The notes beneath the pieces are model-generated. The model made no database searches, was not told where the DNA came from, and saw only the letters and a list, made by a program, of their open reading frames with translations. Both the position numbers and the translations under genes were made by a program. 44,979 bases of DNA from JASFHF01 sp050123375 (GTDB lineage Bacteria > Pseudomonadota > Gammaproteobacteria > UBA12402): contig JASFHF010000013.1 in NCBI GenBank assembly GCA_050123375.1, forward strand, positions 1 to 44,979, in the 5' to 3' direction. Below, in pieces: positions 8,848-15,945 of the stretch. The number at the start of each line of letters is the position of its first letter. Within the stretch, counting starts at the first letter, position 1.

Positions 8848-9822
8848 ATGCAACTTGGACTATTAACAGCATTTATTCTATTACTGGCAGGATTTTTTTT
8901 GCTGGCCTGGGCTGCTAATAGTTCGGTCTCTGGCGCAGCAACCTTAGCCAAAAAGTTTGGATTATCTTCACGCTTAATCGGCCTCACCATTATCGCATTA
9001 GGCACCTCAATTCCTGAAATGGTAATTTCAGTAATTGCCGCATTGCACGGTAATCCGAACATAGCAATTGGTAATGTGATGGGTTCAAACATAGCCAACA
9101 TAGGACTAGTATTAGGAATCACCGCGTTAATTGTTCCATTAAAAGTACGATCCACCACCTTGCGTAAAGAGTTTCCGCTACTGTTTATTTCCATGCTGAT
9201 AGTTGGCGCATTTATGTTAAGCGGCAAACTTGGTCGAGGTGACGGAATATTATTATTGATTGGAGCTACCCTAGTAATATTCTGGCTAATTCAGGAAGGC
9301 AAAAGACGAAAGAAATTTTTGCGCAAAGATGTTTTAGAAGCTGAATATCGCAAAGAAATTGAAGCTAAAGTGCCGCTTAAAAAAGCTATTTTGCAAATAG
9401 CATTTGGCTTAATCCTGCTTCCAATCAGCTCAAATCTAATTGTAAAAAGCTCGATACACATTGCACACCACTTTAATATTAGCGACCTAATCATCGGCTT
9501 AACTATTGTTGCTTTAGGCACCAGCCTTCCGGAACTAGCAACCTCTTTGGCTTGTGCCAGGAAAAAAGAATATGACATCATTATCGGTAATGTAATTGGA
9601 TCTAATATTTTCAACCTGCTTGCAGTAATTGGCTTACCTGCAATCATTTGTCAGATCCATGTAGCGCCGCATCTGTTCATTGATTTTGCTATGATGTTTG
9701 GTATCACAGTCCTATTGTTCTTCTTTGCATTCGGCCATAAAGACAAAAAAGTGCTCACTAAAACAAAAGGCAGCATCCTGCTAGCCGCATATATCACATA
9801 TTTGATCATTTTATGTATATAG
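8848..9822 (+). CDS. yrbG: CaxA/YrbG-type sodium/calcium exchanger
   Basis: An inner-membrane cation antiporter of 324 residues, the normal size for the K+-dependent Na+/Ca2+ exchanger-related (TIGR00367) family. Two inverted-topology alpha repeats are plain: ALGTSIPEMVISVIAA with GNVMGSNIANIGLVLG (residues about 50-95) and ALGTSLPELATSLACA with GNVIGSNIFNLLAVIG (about 222-265). The acidic residues of the two GTSxPE motifs (Glu57 and Glu229) bind the ions in this family. About ten hydrophobic segments surround a charged loop (residues about 150-175). In E. coli the homologue heads a kds/lpt cluster; here it stands alone. The stop codon's last base is the first base of a palindromic repeat array. 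Confidence 0.92.
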   Translation: MQLGLLTAFILLLAGFFLLAWAANSSVSGAATLAKKFGLSSRLIGLTIIALGTSIPEMVISVIAALHGNPNIAIGNVMGSNIANIGLVLGITALIVPLKVRSTTLRKEFPLLFISMLIVGAFMLSGKLGRGDGILLLIGATLVIFWLIQEGKRRKKFLRKDVLEAEYRKEIEAKVPLKKAILQIAFGLILLPISSNLIVKSSIHIAHHFNISDLIIGLTIVALGTSLPELATSLACARKKEYDIIIGNVIGSNIFNLLAVIGLPAIICQIHVAPHLFIDFAMMFGITVLLFFFAFGHKDKKVLTKTKGSILLAAYITYLIILCI

Positions 9823-10049
9823 GGGTCGCATCTTCACTCATTACATATGCAATGTATGTTGCATCATGTAATGAGTGAAGATGCGACCCCACAGACACTC
9901 ATTACATATACAATGTATGTTGCATCATGTAATGAGTGAAGATGCGACCCCACAGACACTCATTACATATGCAATGTATGTTGCATCATGTAATGAGTGA
10001 AGATGCGACCCCACAGACATTACCATGTAATGAGTGAAGATGCGACCCC
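9822..10049. repeat. Tandem array of family B palindromes behind caxA
   Basis: The first unit (9822-9890) is a 69-base near-perfect palindrome opening GGGGTCGCATCTTCACTC and ending in its complement. Two further units (9891-9951, 9952-10012) repeat at a 61-base period and have lost the outer left arm, starting ACAGACACTC. A fourth, centre-deleted unit runs 10013-10049, and a fragment (ACAGACATTAC) follows. As the first hairpin overlaps the caxA stop codon it may end or stabilise that transcript. It is not a CRISPR: the units carry no distinct spacers. Confidence 0.92.
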
Positions 10050-10205
10050 ACAGACATTACCTGTAAGTAATATCTGAAAATTAAGTCAGCAAAAAGCGGA
10101 ATATTTGCTTAAAATTACGGTTATAGATTAAAAAGTTTTTGCAAGTATATGATTTATAACAAATATTCATGAAAAAAATTATTGGTTCCGCGCCCTAATT
10201 AGCAA

Positions 10206-10234
10206 TTGACAAAAAATAGGGTATTGCATTAATC
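10206..10234 (+). promoter_or_regulatory. Putative sigma-70 promoter for a small RNA
   Basis: A perfect -35 hexamer TTGACA at 10206-10211 is followed 17 bases later by TTAATC at 10229-10234, a weak -10. No coding region follows on this strand; the next features are a set of hairpins ending in a terminator at 10363-10396. A partial match to the GacA upstream box (TGTAAG, six bases, CTGAAA) lies at 10062-10079, perfect in the left half and 4 of 6 in the right, but rather far upstream. Confidence 0.45.
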
Positions 10235-10240
10235 ACTCAA

Positions 10241-10396
10241 TTTGCTACTTTTTTAGAACGATCTCCTGAAAATGGAAACACCATTTAGAATTGTTGCAAG
10301 GACGTAATAAATACGGAGATTGGAAGACAAGGAAGTTGATTCGGGCTATAGCTCGAATAGATAAGAGGCGGCCTGTATAGTCGCCTCTTTCATTTT
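10241..10396 (+). ncRNA. Candidate structured small RNA with five GGA motifs
   Basis: About 155 bases between a TTGACA promoter and a rho-independent terminator, with no plausible coding frame. Pairing seen by eye: ATCTCC (10261-10266) with GGAGAT (10315-10320), enclosing a hairpin AAATGG/CCATTT (10270-10286); then ATTCGGGC/GCTCGAAT (10339-10358); then the terminator stem. Five GGA motifs occur at 10274, 10300, 10315, 10322 and 10331, several as (A/T)GGA. RsmY/RsmZ-type RNAs that bind CsrA look like this, and a GacA-like regulator is encoded 5.6 kb away. It does not match 6S RNA, 4.5S RNA, tmRNA or RNase P RNA that I can recall. Existence moderately likely; identity is a guess. Confidence 0.45.
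10363..10396 (+). terminator. Rho-independent terminator of the candidate small RNA
   Basis: Stem AAGAGGCG (10363-10370) pairs with CGCCTCTT (10382-10389) around an 11-base loop and runs into TTTCATTTT. The strong GC stem and following T-rich stretch fit a terminator for plus-strand transcription. There is no plus-strand protein gene just upstream, which is part of the case for a small RNA. Confidence 0.65.
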
Positions 10397-10430
10397 GGAA
10401 TATTTGCAGCTCCCCATTTCTTAATATCAA

Positions 10431-10478
10431 ATAATGCCACGCAGAAGGCGATTTAAATCGCCTTCTGCGTGGTATTAT
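10431..10478. terminator. Long palindrome overlapping the dsbB stop codon
   Basis: A 48-base palindrome centred between 10454 and 10455, with arms CCACGCAGAAGGCGATTT and AAATCGCCTTCTGCGTGG extended by ATAATG/TATTAT with one mismatch. It includes the TAA of the minus-strand dsbB-like gene (10475-10477). It can form a very stable hairpin with flanking A/T tracts on both strands, so it may act as a bidirectional terminator between the ruvX-dsbB transcript and the candidate small RNA. Confidence 0.65.
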
Positions 10479-10954
10479 TTTCGGTTACGCTGCCAAACAC
10501 ATAATACAGCAAACAAAACAAATAAAATCAAAGTCCATCCGGCCAGGCTAATACCTAAAATTGACCACTGTACCTGAACACATAATGATGAATTAATTGC
10601 TTGATGCAAATAATGTACAAACAAAGATTGCGGTGACTGCTCTGCAAAGCCATTAATACTAACTTCTCCCATAGAAAATTTCTGCAACCAAATATGTCTT
10701 CCTGCAACCAGCGCACCCAACAAACTAATCGCACACGCTAACCAACTCCAAATTTTTCTACTTAATACGGTATGATTAAACAATGCGACAATTAGAAAAA
10801 TTAATGCCAATAATCCCATCACACTTCTTTCAATATGCAACAACGGGCATGGCAACAATACATGCCAACTCTGAATGAATATCGTGAAACCGATAAATAT
10901 GCATGCTATTAAAAAGCCAATAAAATATACTTGTTTAAAAGACAATCTGATCAT
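10475..10954 (-). CDS. dsbB: DsbB-like membrane protein with incomplete catalytic cysteines
   Basis: DsbB passes electrons from DsbA to quinones in the inner membrane. This 159-residue protein has four predicted membrane segments (about 8-28, 44-62, 68-86, 135-153) and the family landmarks PCPLLHIERSVM in the first periplasmic loop and LCVQVQWSILGISLAGW after the second. The first loop should read CPLC, but here it is Cys36-Pro-Leu-Leu39. The second loop keeps Cys125 but lacks its usual partner cysteine. Two of the four redox cysteines are therefore missing. It may be inactive, specialised, or rely on another DsbB elsewhere. It sits nine bases after ruvX, same operon. Confidence 0.8.
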   Translation of the reverse strand: MIRLSFKQVYFIGFLIACIFIGFTIFIQSWHVLLPCPLLHIERSVMGLLALIFLIVALFNHTVLSRKIWSWLACAISLLGALVAGRHIWLQKFSMGEVSINGFAEQSPQSLFVHYLHQAINSSLCVQVQWSILGISLAGWTLILFVLFAVLCVWQRNRK

Positions 10955-10963
10955 ACTTATTCC

Positions 10964-11398
10964 TCACTCATCACGATTCTGCTGCATCCAGCTTTCTAAA
11001 ATTAATTGCGCGGCCATAGCATCAATCGCCGGTTTCTGAAGCGCACGATATCCTCCTTGTTCTGCAAATAATTTTGCTCGCGCTTCAACCGTGGTCAATC
11101 GTTCGTCTACCAAATGCACCGGCAAATTAAATTTTCGCTGCAAATCATTTGCAAATTCTCTCACTACTTGAGTTATCGCCTGCTCACTCCCATCCATATT
11201 CAACGGCAAACCCACAATTAATGCATCAGGCTTCCATTCATCAATTAACTGGGTAACTTTAGACCAATCAAGATTATCATCTTTTACCTTGATAACAGTT
11301 AACGGCTTGGCTGATTTTGTTATTGTCTGCCCAACCGCAACTCCGATTGATTTCGTACCAAAATCAAACCCCAACAATGTTAATGATTTATACGCCAT
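10964..11398 (-). CDS. ruvX: RuvX/YqgF, RNase H-fold nuclease for pre-16S rRNA
   Basis: A 144-residue RuvC-like/RNase H-fold protein of normal length. Signatures: FDFGTKSIGVAVG at the N-terminus with the first catalytic aspartate, VGLPLNMDGSEQ, LVDERLTTVEA and IDAMAAQLILESW near the C-terminus with the last acidic residue. The E. coli homologue YqgF matures the 5' end of 16S rRNA and is essential. In many Gammaproteobacteria it follows yqgE, which is absent here; the partner in this operon is the dsbB-like gene. A hairpin at 11411-11449 lies just upstream of the start. Confidence 0.95.
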   Translation of the reverse strand: MAYKSLTLLGFDFGTKSIGVAVGQTITKSAKPLTVIKVKDDNLDWSKVTQLIDEWKPDALIVGLPLNMDGSEQAITQVVREFANDLQRKFNLPVHLVDERLTTVEARAKLFAEQGGYRALQKPAIDAMAAQLILESWMQQNRDE

Positions 11399-11410
11399 AA
11401 TTTATACTCT

Positions 11411-11449
11411 TCGCAAATGACTTTTAGAAAACCTAAAAGCCATTTGCGA
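11411..11449. promoter_or_regulatory. Hairpin between ruvX and the DUF1189 gene
   Basis: TCGCAAATGACTTTTAG (11411-11427) pairs with CTAAAAGCCATTTGCGA (11433-11449) with one A/C mismatch and a five-base loop. It sits 13 bases upstream of the ruvX start on the minus strand and about 70 bases before the plus-strand DUF1189 gene. It may be an operator in this divergent promoter region or a hairpin in the ruvX leader; it is not followed by a T tract on the plus strand. Confidence 0.45.
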
Positions 11450-11518
11450 TGAGCATATTGACTTCATCATAAAAACAGACAACAATATTATAATATCACA
11501 AACTAATAGGAATACATT

Positions 11519-12322
11519 ATGTCTCACACTAATTTATTAACCGCTATCGTAAAGTCATTTTATTCAAATAAGCTATATCGAGAAACCGCACAAAGCTGGC
11601 ATGGCCGTAGTTTTTTGTATCTGTTGGTTCTATTGTTAATTTGCTGGGTAGTTATCAGCGGCGTCATAACGTTCAGAATAAACACTGCAATGCATATATT
11701 TGCACAAAAAATTATCACATATGACTTTCCAACTATAAACTTTAAAGCAGGAATAGCTTCTACCAAAGCAACTACCCCATACCACATCAAAGATCCCACT
11801 TCAGGCCAAGCATTAATCATTATTGATACCAACAACAAAGTACGTGATTTTCATAAAAGCTCCGCGACTATCCTGATACAAAAAAAATCTATTTTGATCA
11901 AAGACAATAGCGCCAACAAAGTATCCCAATATTATTACCCCAAACAAATGAATATGGACATCGGACCTACGCAAGTCAACAGTTTCATTCTGCAATTTGG
12001 CAAATGGATTATGCCGTTAATCTTCATTGGGTTATTATTTATTGGATTAGCAGTTGCATATATTTACCGTATTATTCAAGTATTAATTTACGCATTAATA
12101 GGTATGTTATTTTGCTTAATCTTAAAACGAAGGATTCCTTACGAATCTTTAATGAGTTTAACCATTATCAGCATAACACCCGCTATCATCATTAGCACTA
12201 TTGCTGTTATGTTTAACTTTAGATTTCCCTTTCAAAATATATTTTACTTTTTATTATCAATGGTATATCTATTTATTGCCGTCAAGGCAAACCCAAAAAG
12301 TGAAATTACAGTTAGCACATAA
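11519..12322 (+). CDS. DUF1189-family membrane protein
   Basis: A 267-residue inner-membrane protein. The opening 'SFYSNKLYRETAQSWHGRSFLYLLVLLL' matches the DUF1189 pattern, which begins with a cytosolic helix before the first membrane segment. One membrane segment lies at about residues 30-52, followed by an extracytoplasmic stretch of about 110 residues, then four to five closely spaced segments to the C-terminus (about 163-260). The family has no assigned function that I know. ATG start after AGGAATACATT, a reasonable ribosome binding site. Confidence 0.75.
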   Translation: MSHTNLLTAIVKSFYSNKLYRETAQSWHGRSFLYLLVLLLICWVVISGVITFRINTAMHIFAQKIITYDFPTINFKAGIASTKATTPYHIKDPTSGQALIIIDTNNKVRDFHKSSATILIQKKSILIKDNSANKVSQYYYPKQMNMDIGPTQVNSFILQFGKWIMPLIFIGLLFIGLAVAYIYRIIQVLIYALIGMLFCLILKRRIPYESLMSLTIISITPAIIISTIAVMFNFRFPFQNIFYFLLSMVYLFIAVKANPKSEITVST

Positions 12323-12332
12323 GTATAAGGGG

Positions 12333-12437
12333 ATCAAATTAATACCTAAAAAAATACTATTATTATCCAGCATTATCGTTTTATTAATATTGCGTGCGGA
12401 TGCAGTATTTGCTTCTGCTTCGCCCGTTACTGAGTAA
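12333..12437 (+). pseudogene. Possible signal-peptide remnant without a start codon
   Basis: Immediately after the DUF1189 gene, an open frame encodes KLIPKKILLLSSIIVLLILR followed by ADAVFASASPVTE and a stop, which is a textbook Sec signal peptide with an AxA cleavage site and almost nothing after it. AAGGGG sits at the right distance for a ribosome binding site, but the codons that follow (ATC, AAA, TTA, ATA) include no normal start. It also overlaps the end of the convergent gene by 11 bases. I read it as the broken start of a lost exported protein, or a chance frame. Confidence 0.25.
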
Positions 12438-12819
12438 CACAATCCATCGCGACTTTTTTGCCATCTTTATCAGTAATAAAATTCAACACTACGGTACTCG
12501 TTCCTTTCGCGATAGGAATAAAAAATTGTTGCTGCGGATTAGCCTGTGATCCGCAAGTATACGCTTTTTCATCTAAAGTGGTAAAAAATGGATATGCGGT
12601 TTTATAATTCGGCACAAAAATTCGATTAAATCCAGGCTGAATCTTTTGTGGAATGCTGCACAAGGTTGCGCCTCCAGGAGTAACAGTTTGTGCACAAACT
12701 CCAAAATAACCAGCCTTGCCAGTTTTGTTGACTACATTCAATAAAACATTGTAGCTACTAGCAAAACAGCTTGCAGCTAACATCAACAAACCTAATCCAC
12801 AACTTAAATGACGTATCAT
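12427..12819 (-). CDS. Exported hypothetical protein
   Basis: About 130 residues. The N-terminus MIRHLSCGLGLLMLAASCFA is a clear signal peptide cleaved after FAS. The mature part has four cysteines (GVCAQ, TLCSI, YTCGS, MDCVT), likely two disulfides, and ends with a strand-rich segment. The start was set at 12819 instead of the upstream ATG because GGAGGT lies at good spacing before it and the signal peptide begins there. I do not recognise the family; a small periplasmic or secreted beta protein is a fair description. It is divergent from def, sharing a promoter region of about 50 bases. Confidence 0.7.
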   Translation of the reverse strand: MIRHLSCGLGLLMLAASCFASSYNVLLNVVNKTGKAGYFGVCAQTVTPGGATLCSIPQKIQPGFNRIFVPNYKTAYPFFTTLDEKAYTCGSQANPQQQFFIPIAKGTSTVVLNFITDKDGKKVAMDCVTQ

Positions 12820-12869
12820 TTTTACCTCCAACGCTATTATTTTACACAAATAAAAGCTATAATGCCATC

Positions 12870-13373
12870 ATGACATTACGCAAAATTTTACACTATCCTA
12901 ATCCAAAATTACGTAATATAGCTAAATCCGTTGACAAAGTTGATGCGGACATTAAACGCTTAATTGATGATATGTTCGAAACCATGTACGAAGATAACGG
13001 CATTGGCTTAGCAGCAACTCAACTCGGCATTGATCTACGAATTTTTGTAGTAGATATTCAAGATAAAAATCAAAAACCTCTTGCCTTTATCAACCCAGTA
13101 ATTATCGAAAAAACCGGCGAGAAAAAATACAAAGAAGGATGCCTGTCAGTTCCTGGAATTTATGCCGAAGTAAAACGAGCTGAAAAAATCAAAATAGAAG
13201 CATTAGGTCGCGATGGGAAAAAATTTACGCTGAATGTGGATGAACTACTAGCTGTAGCGATTCAACATGAATTTGACCATCTAGACGGAAAACTATTTAT
13301 TGATCATTTATCATCATTAAAAAAACAGCTAATCAAAAAGAAATTAAAAAAACTACAGAAAGAAAATTTATAA
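12870..13373 (+). CDS. def: Peptide deformylase
   Basis: Removes the formyl group from the first methionine of new proteins. The 167-residue length fits the bacterial type 1 enzyme. All three motifs are present: GIGLAATQ (residues 44-51), EGCLSVPG with metal ligand Cys91, and QHEFDHLDG with ligands His133 and His137 and catalytic Glu134. The ATG at 12870 is preferred over one about 100 bases upstream because it gives the canonical TLRKILHYPNPKLR start. It leads a def-fmt-rsmB cluster, 11 bases ahead of fmt. Confidence 0.97.
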   Translation: MTLRKILHYPNPKLRNIAKSVDKVDADIKRLIDDMFETMYEDNGIGLAATQLGIDLRIFVVDIQDKNQKPLAFINPVIIEKTGEKKYKEGCLSVPGIYAEVKRAEKIKIEALGRDGKKFTLNVDELLAVAIQHEFDHLDGKLFIDHLSSLKKQLIKKKLKKLQKENL

Positions 13374-13384
13374 CCGGAAAAAAT

Positions 13385-14326
13385 ATGCCTAATTCTTTAA
13401 AAATACTTTTTGCTGGTACTCCGGAATTTGCTGCCAAATTTCTACAAGCATTATTCGATGCAAAATATAACATTTGCGCAGTGATAACACAACCAGATAA
13501 ACCTGCCGGTCGTGGACGCAAACTACAAATTAACCCAGTTAAACAATTAAGTTTAATTCATAAAATTCCAATTTATCAACCAAAAACCCTACGCGACACC
13601 GTCACACAAAAAACCATCCATGATTTGCATCCAGATGTTATTATTGATGTTGCCTGCGGCTTATTTATACCAAAAGAAATTTTATCCTTGCCAAAATACG
13701 GCTGCATTAACGTTCATCCTTCTTTATTACCAAGATGGCGCGGCGCGTCTCCTATTCAACATGCAATTTTAGCTGGAGATGAAGTTACCGGAATTAGTAT
13801 TATGCAAATGGATGAAGGCTTAGATACCGGGCCTGTTTTTTTGCAAAAAGAATTTTTAATTAAATCAACTGATACTACCAAAAGTTTATTAGAAGAACTT
13901 GCATTACTCGGCATTGACGCTTTACTAAATGTTCTGGATAAAATACACGAAATTATCCCAACCAAACAGGATGAAAACAAAGCATGTTATGCAAAAAAAA
14001 TCACCAAAGAAAATGCGCTAATTGATTGGCACAAATCTGCAATAACATTAGATCGCGAAATTCGCGCTTTTAATCCATGGCCAATTTCTTATGCACAAAT
14101 TGGCGGCCAAATTGTACGTATTTGGCAAGCATCACCATTAATTGAAACATGCGATAAAAAACCCGGCGAAATCGTCAAATTAGACAAAAAAGGAATTGAT
14201 GTAGCAACCGGTAATGGCATTTTACATATTACAAAAATGCAATTCCCTGGTAAAAAAGCATTAACCATTACTGAAATATTAAATAGCAAATTAGATTTTT
14301 TTGAAGAACATAAAAAGTTTACTTGA
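13385..14326 (+). CDS. fmt: Methionyl-tRNA formyltransferase
   Basis: Formylates initiator Met-tRNA using 10-formyl-tetrahydrofolate; its product is the substrate chain later processed by Def. At 313 residues it is full length. Signatures: KILFAGTPEFAAKFL at the N-terminus, QPDKPAGRGRKL, the folate and catalytic segment NVHPSLLPRWRGASPIQ, and MDEGLDTGPV. The C-terminal tRNA-binding domain begins around residue 205 (IDWHKSAITLDREIRAFNPW). It follows def by 11 bases and is separated from rsmB by a family A palindrome. Confidence 0.97.
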   Translation: MPNSLKILFAGTPEFAAKFLQALFDAKYNICAVITQPDKPAGRGRKLQINPVKQLSLIHKIPIYQPKTLRDTVTQKTIHDLHPDVIIDVACGLFIPKEILSLPKYGCINVHPSLLPRWRGASPIQHAILAGDEVTGISIMQMDEGLDTGPVFLQKEFLIKSTDTTKSLLEELALLGIDALLNVLDKIHEIIPTKQDENKACYAKKITKENALIDWHKSAITLDREIRAFNPWPISYAQIGGQIVRIWQASPLIETCDKKPGEIVKLDKKGIDVATGNGILHITKMQFPGKKALTITEILNSKLDFFEEHKKFT

Positions 14327-14351
14327 AATTATAACCTTGCAACACAAAATT

Positions 14352-14440
14352 GTCATCCCGCGGCTTGACCGCGGGATCCAGAAAATAAAACAATCAAACA
14401 GCTTAGATCCCGCGATCAACTGACTGGGTCGCGGGATGAC
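14352..14440. repeat. Family A inverted repeat between fmt and rsmB
   Basis: The left arm (14352-14381) reads GTCATCCCGCGGCTTGACCG and onward, identical in type to that at 4621. The right arm (14403-14440) is a longer variant in which TCAACTGACTGGGTC replaces the short centre. The arms frame 21 bases. It lies in the 132-base gap between two co-directional genes, where a strong hairpin could dampen read-through into rsmB. Confidence 0.9.
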
Positions 14441-14458
14441 AACGAACAAAATTAAATT

Positions 14459-15751
14459 ATGAATTCACGATTAACCGCCAATAAAATTATCGTAAAACTT
14501 TTACGCGATAAAATATCTTTTGCTAAAACACTCACAAATGCAGAAAGTTTTGTTCAAGAATTATGTTACGGAGTATCACGCTGGTACTTACAACTAGATT
14601 TCATTGCCAAAAAACTATTAACCAAACCCCTCAAATCTAAAGACCTGGATATTTATATACTAATTCTAACTGGATTATACGAAATTATTTACATGCGCAC
14701 ACCTTCGCATGCAGCCATTAACGAAAACGTAGAAAACGCACGCAAACTAAAAAAACCATGGGCATGCAATCTAATCAATGCTGTATTACATAATTTTTTG
14801 CGCCAACAAGATGCAATATTTGACGCTGTTAATAAAAATGTAATCGCTAAATTCTCTCATCCATCATGGCTCATTAAAAAAATAAAATCAACATACCCAA
14901 ACGATTGGGAAAAAATTTTAGCGGCTAACAATGAACATCCACCAATGAGTTTACGGATTAATTTACAAAAAACCACAGTGAAAGATTATTTGCATCAAAC
15001 AAACGCTGCCACCAATCCCGTTTGTGCATCATGTATTACTTTGCAAAAACCGTGTCCAGTATCACAATTACCGGGTTTCGCTGATGGAGAAGTTTCGGTA
15101 CAAGACTGCGGCGCGCAATTCGCCGCAAAATTATTAGATTTAAAACCAAATCAACGTGTTTTAGATGCTTGCGCCGCACCAGGCGGAAAAACCATGCATA
15201 TTTTAGAAACCGAACCTAACATTAAAGAACTGGTTGCTGTTGATCACGATAAAAAACGTTTACAGATGGTTACAGAAAATCTAAAACGCATACGTACACA
15301 AAAAGACAAAGTTAAACTTTTACATGCGGATATCTTACAAATAAAAAGCTGGTGGAATCAACAATTATTTGACCGCATTTTGCTTGACGCTCCATGTTCT
15401 GCAACTGGAGTAATTCGCCGTCATCCGGATATTAAATTATTAAAACAAGAAAAAGATATAAAAAAACTAGTACGCAAACAATTAGAAATATTACAAACTA
15501 TTTGGCCAATTTTAAAACCCAATGGATTATTAGTTTATGTAACCTGCTCGATTTTACCAGAAGAAAATGACCAGGTAATCAGCAAATTTCTTGCTAAAAC
15601 TCCCGACGTTCAAATTAACAAGATCGATACCCCATGGGGCACGCCCACCAAACACGGCAGACAAATCCTGCCAGGACAAAACAACATGGATGGATTTTTT
15701 TACGCTGTTATTCGTAAGATCGTAAATTTAAACTACGAAACCCGTAACTAG
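14459..15751 (+). CDS. rsmB: 16S rRNA (cytosine-967-C5)-methyltransferase RsmB
   Basis: Methylates C967 of 16S rRNA. The 430-residue protein has an N-terminal NusB-like RNA-binding domain (about 1-140, with the PSHAAINENVENARK helix) and a C-terminal Rossmann methyltransferase. The S-adenosylmethionine motif is LDACAAPGGKT (about residues 233-243). The two cysteines of the m5C mechanism are Cys313 in DAPCSATG and Cys363 in YVTCSI, the latter being the expected nucleophile. Length and motif spacing match E. coli RsmB. The ATG is close behind a family A repeat, and no strong ribosome binding site is visible. Confidence 0.95.
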   Translation: MNSRLTANKIIVKLLRDKISFAKTLTNAESFVQELCYGVSRWYLQLDFIAKKLLTKPLKSKDLDIYILILTGLYEIIYMRTPSHAAINENVENARKLKKPWACNLINAVLHNFLRQQDAIFDAVNKNVIAKFSHPSWLIKKIKSTYPNDWEKILAANNEHPPMSLRINLQKTTVKDYLHQTNAATNPVCASCITLQKPCPVSQLPGFADGEVSVQDCGAQFAAKLLDLKPNQRVLDACAAPGGKTMHILETEPNIKELVAVDHDKKRLQMVTENLKRIRTQKDKVKLLHADILQIKSWWNQQLFDRILLDAPCSATGVIRRHPDIKLLKQEKDIKKLVRKQLEILQTIWPILKPNGLLVYVTCSILPEENDQVISKFLAKTPDVQINKIDTPWGTPTKHGRQILPGQNNMDGFFYAVIRKIVNLNYETRN

Positions 15752-15863
15752 TTGTAACATAAAATCGTATAGCAGTTATCCTACAAAATATTCTATAAAA
15801 ATCACCTGGTTAAATATTAACCGATCATTCATAATTAATACAAACGTTATGCGTTTTTTTGTG

Positions 15864-15914
15864 TTGAAGCTTGCAGCAGGAGGCTGCCTGGCTTGCAGGA
15901 TGCGAGAACTTCAA
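15864..15914 (+). promoter_or_regulatory. Leader hairpin upstream of the response regulator
   Basis: TTGAAG (15864-15869) pairs with CTTCAA (15909-15914), and inside it GCAGC/GCTGC (15873-15887) forms a short hairpin. GCTTGCAG occurs twice (15869 and 15890). The segment is GC-richer than its surroundings and lies about 30 bases upstream of the regulator's start, so it probably sits in the mRNA leader. Two GGA motifs (CAGGAGG, CAGGATG) are present, which might be relevant if CsrA acts here. Confidence 0.35.
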
Positions 15915-15945
15915 ATTTTATATTTTATATAGGAAAAATTAATTT

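Noticed and set aside
9822..10049. CRISPR-like array
   Set aside because: The repeating units are palindromes following each other with no unique spacers, and no cas genes are near. It is a tandem repeat.
10241..10396. Identification of the candidate RNA as 6S RNA, 4.5S RNA, tmRNA or RNase P RNA
   Set aside because: Length and recalled conserved sequences do not fit any of these.
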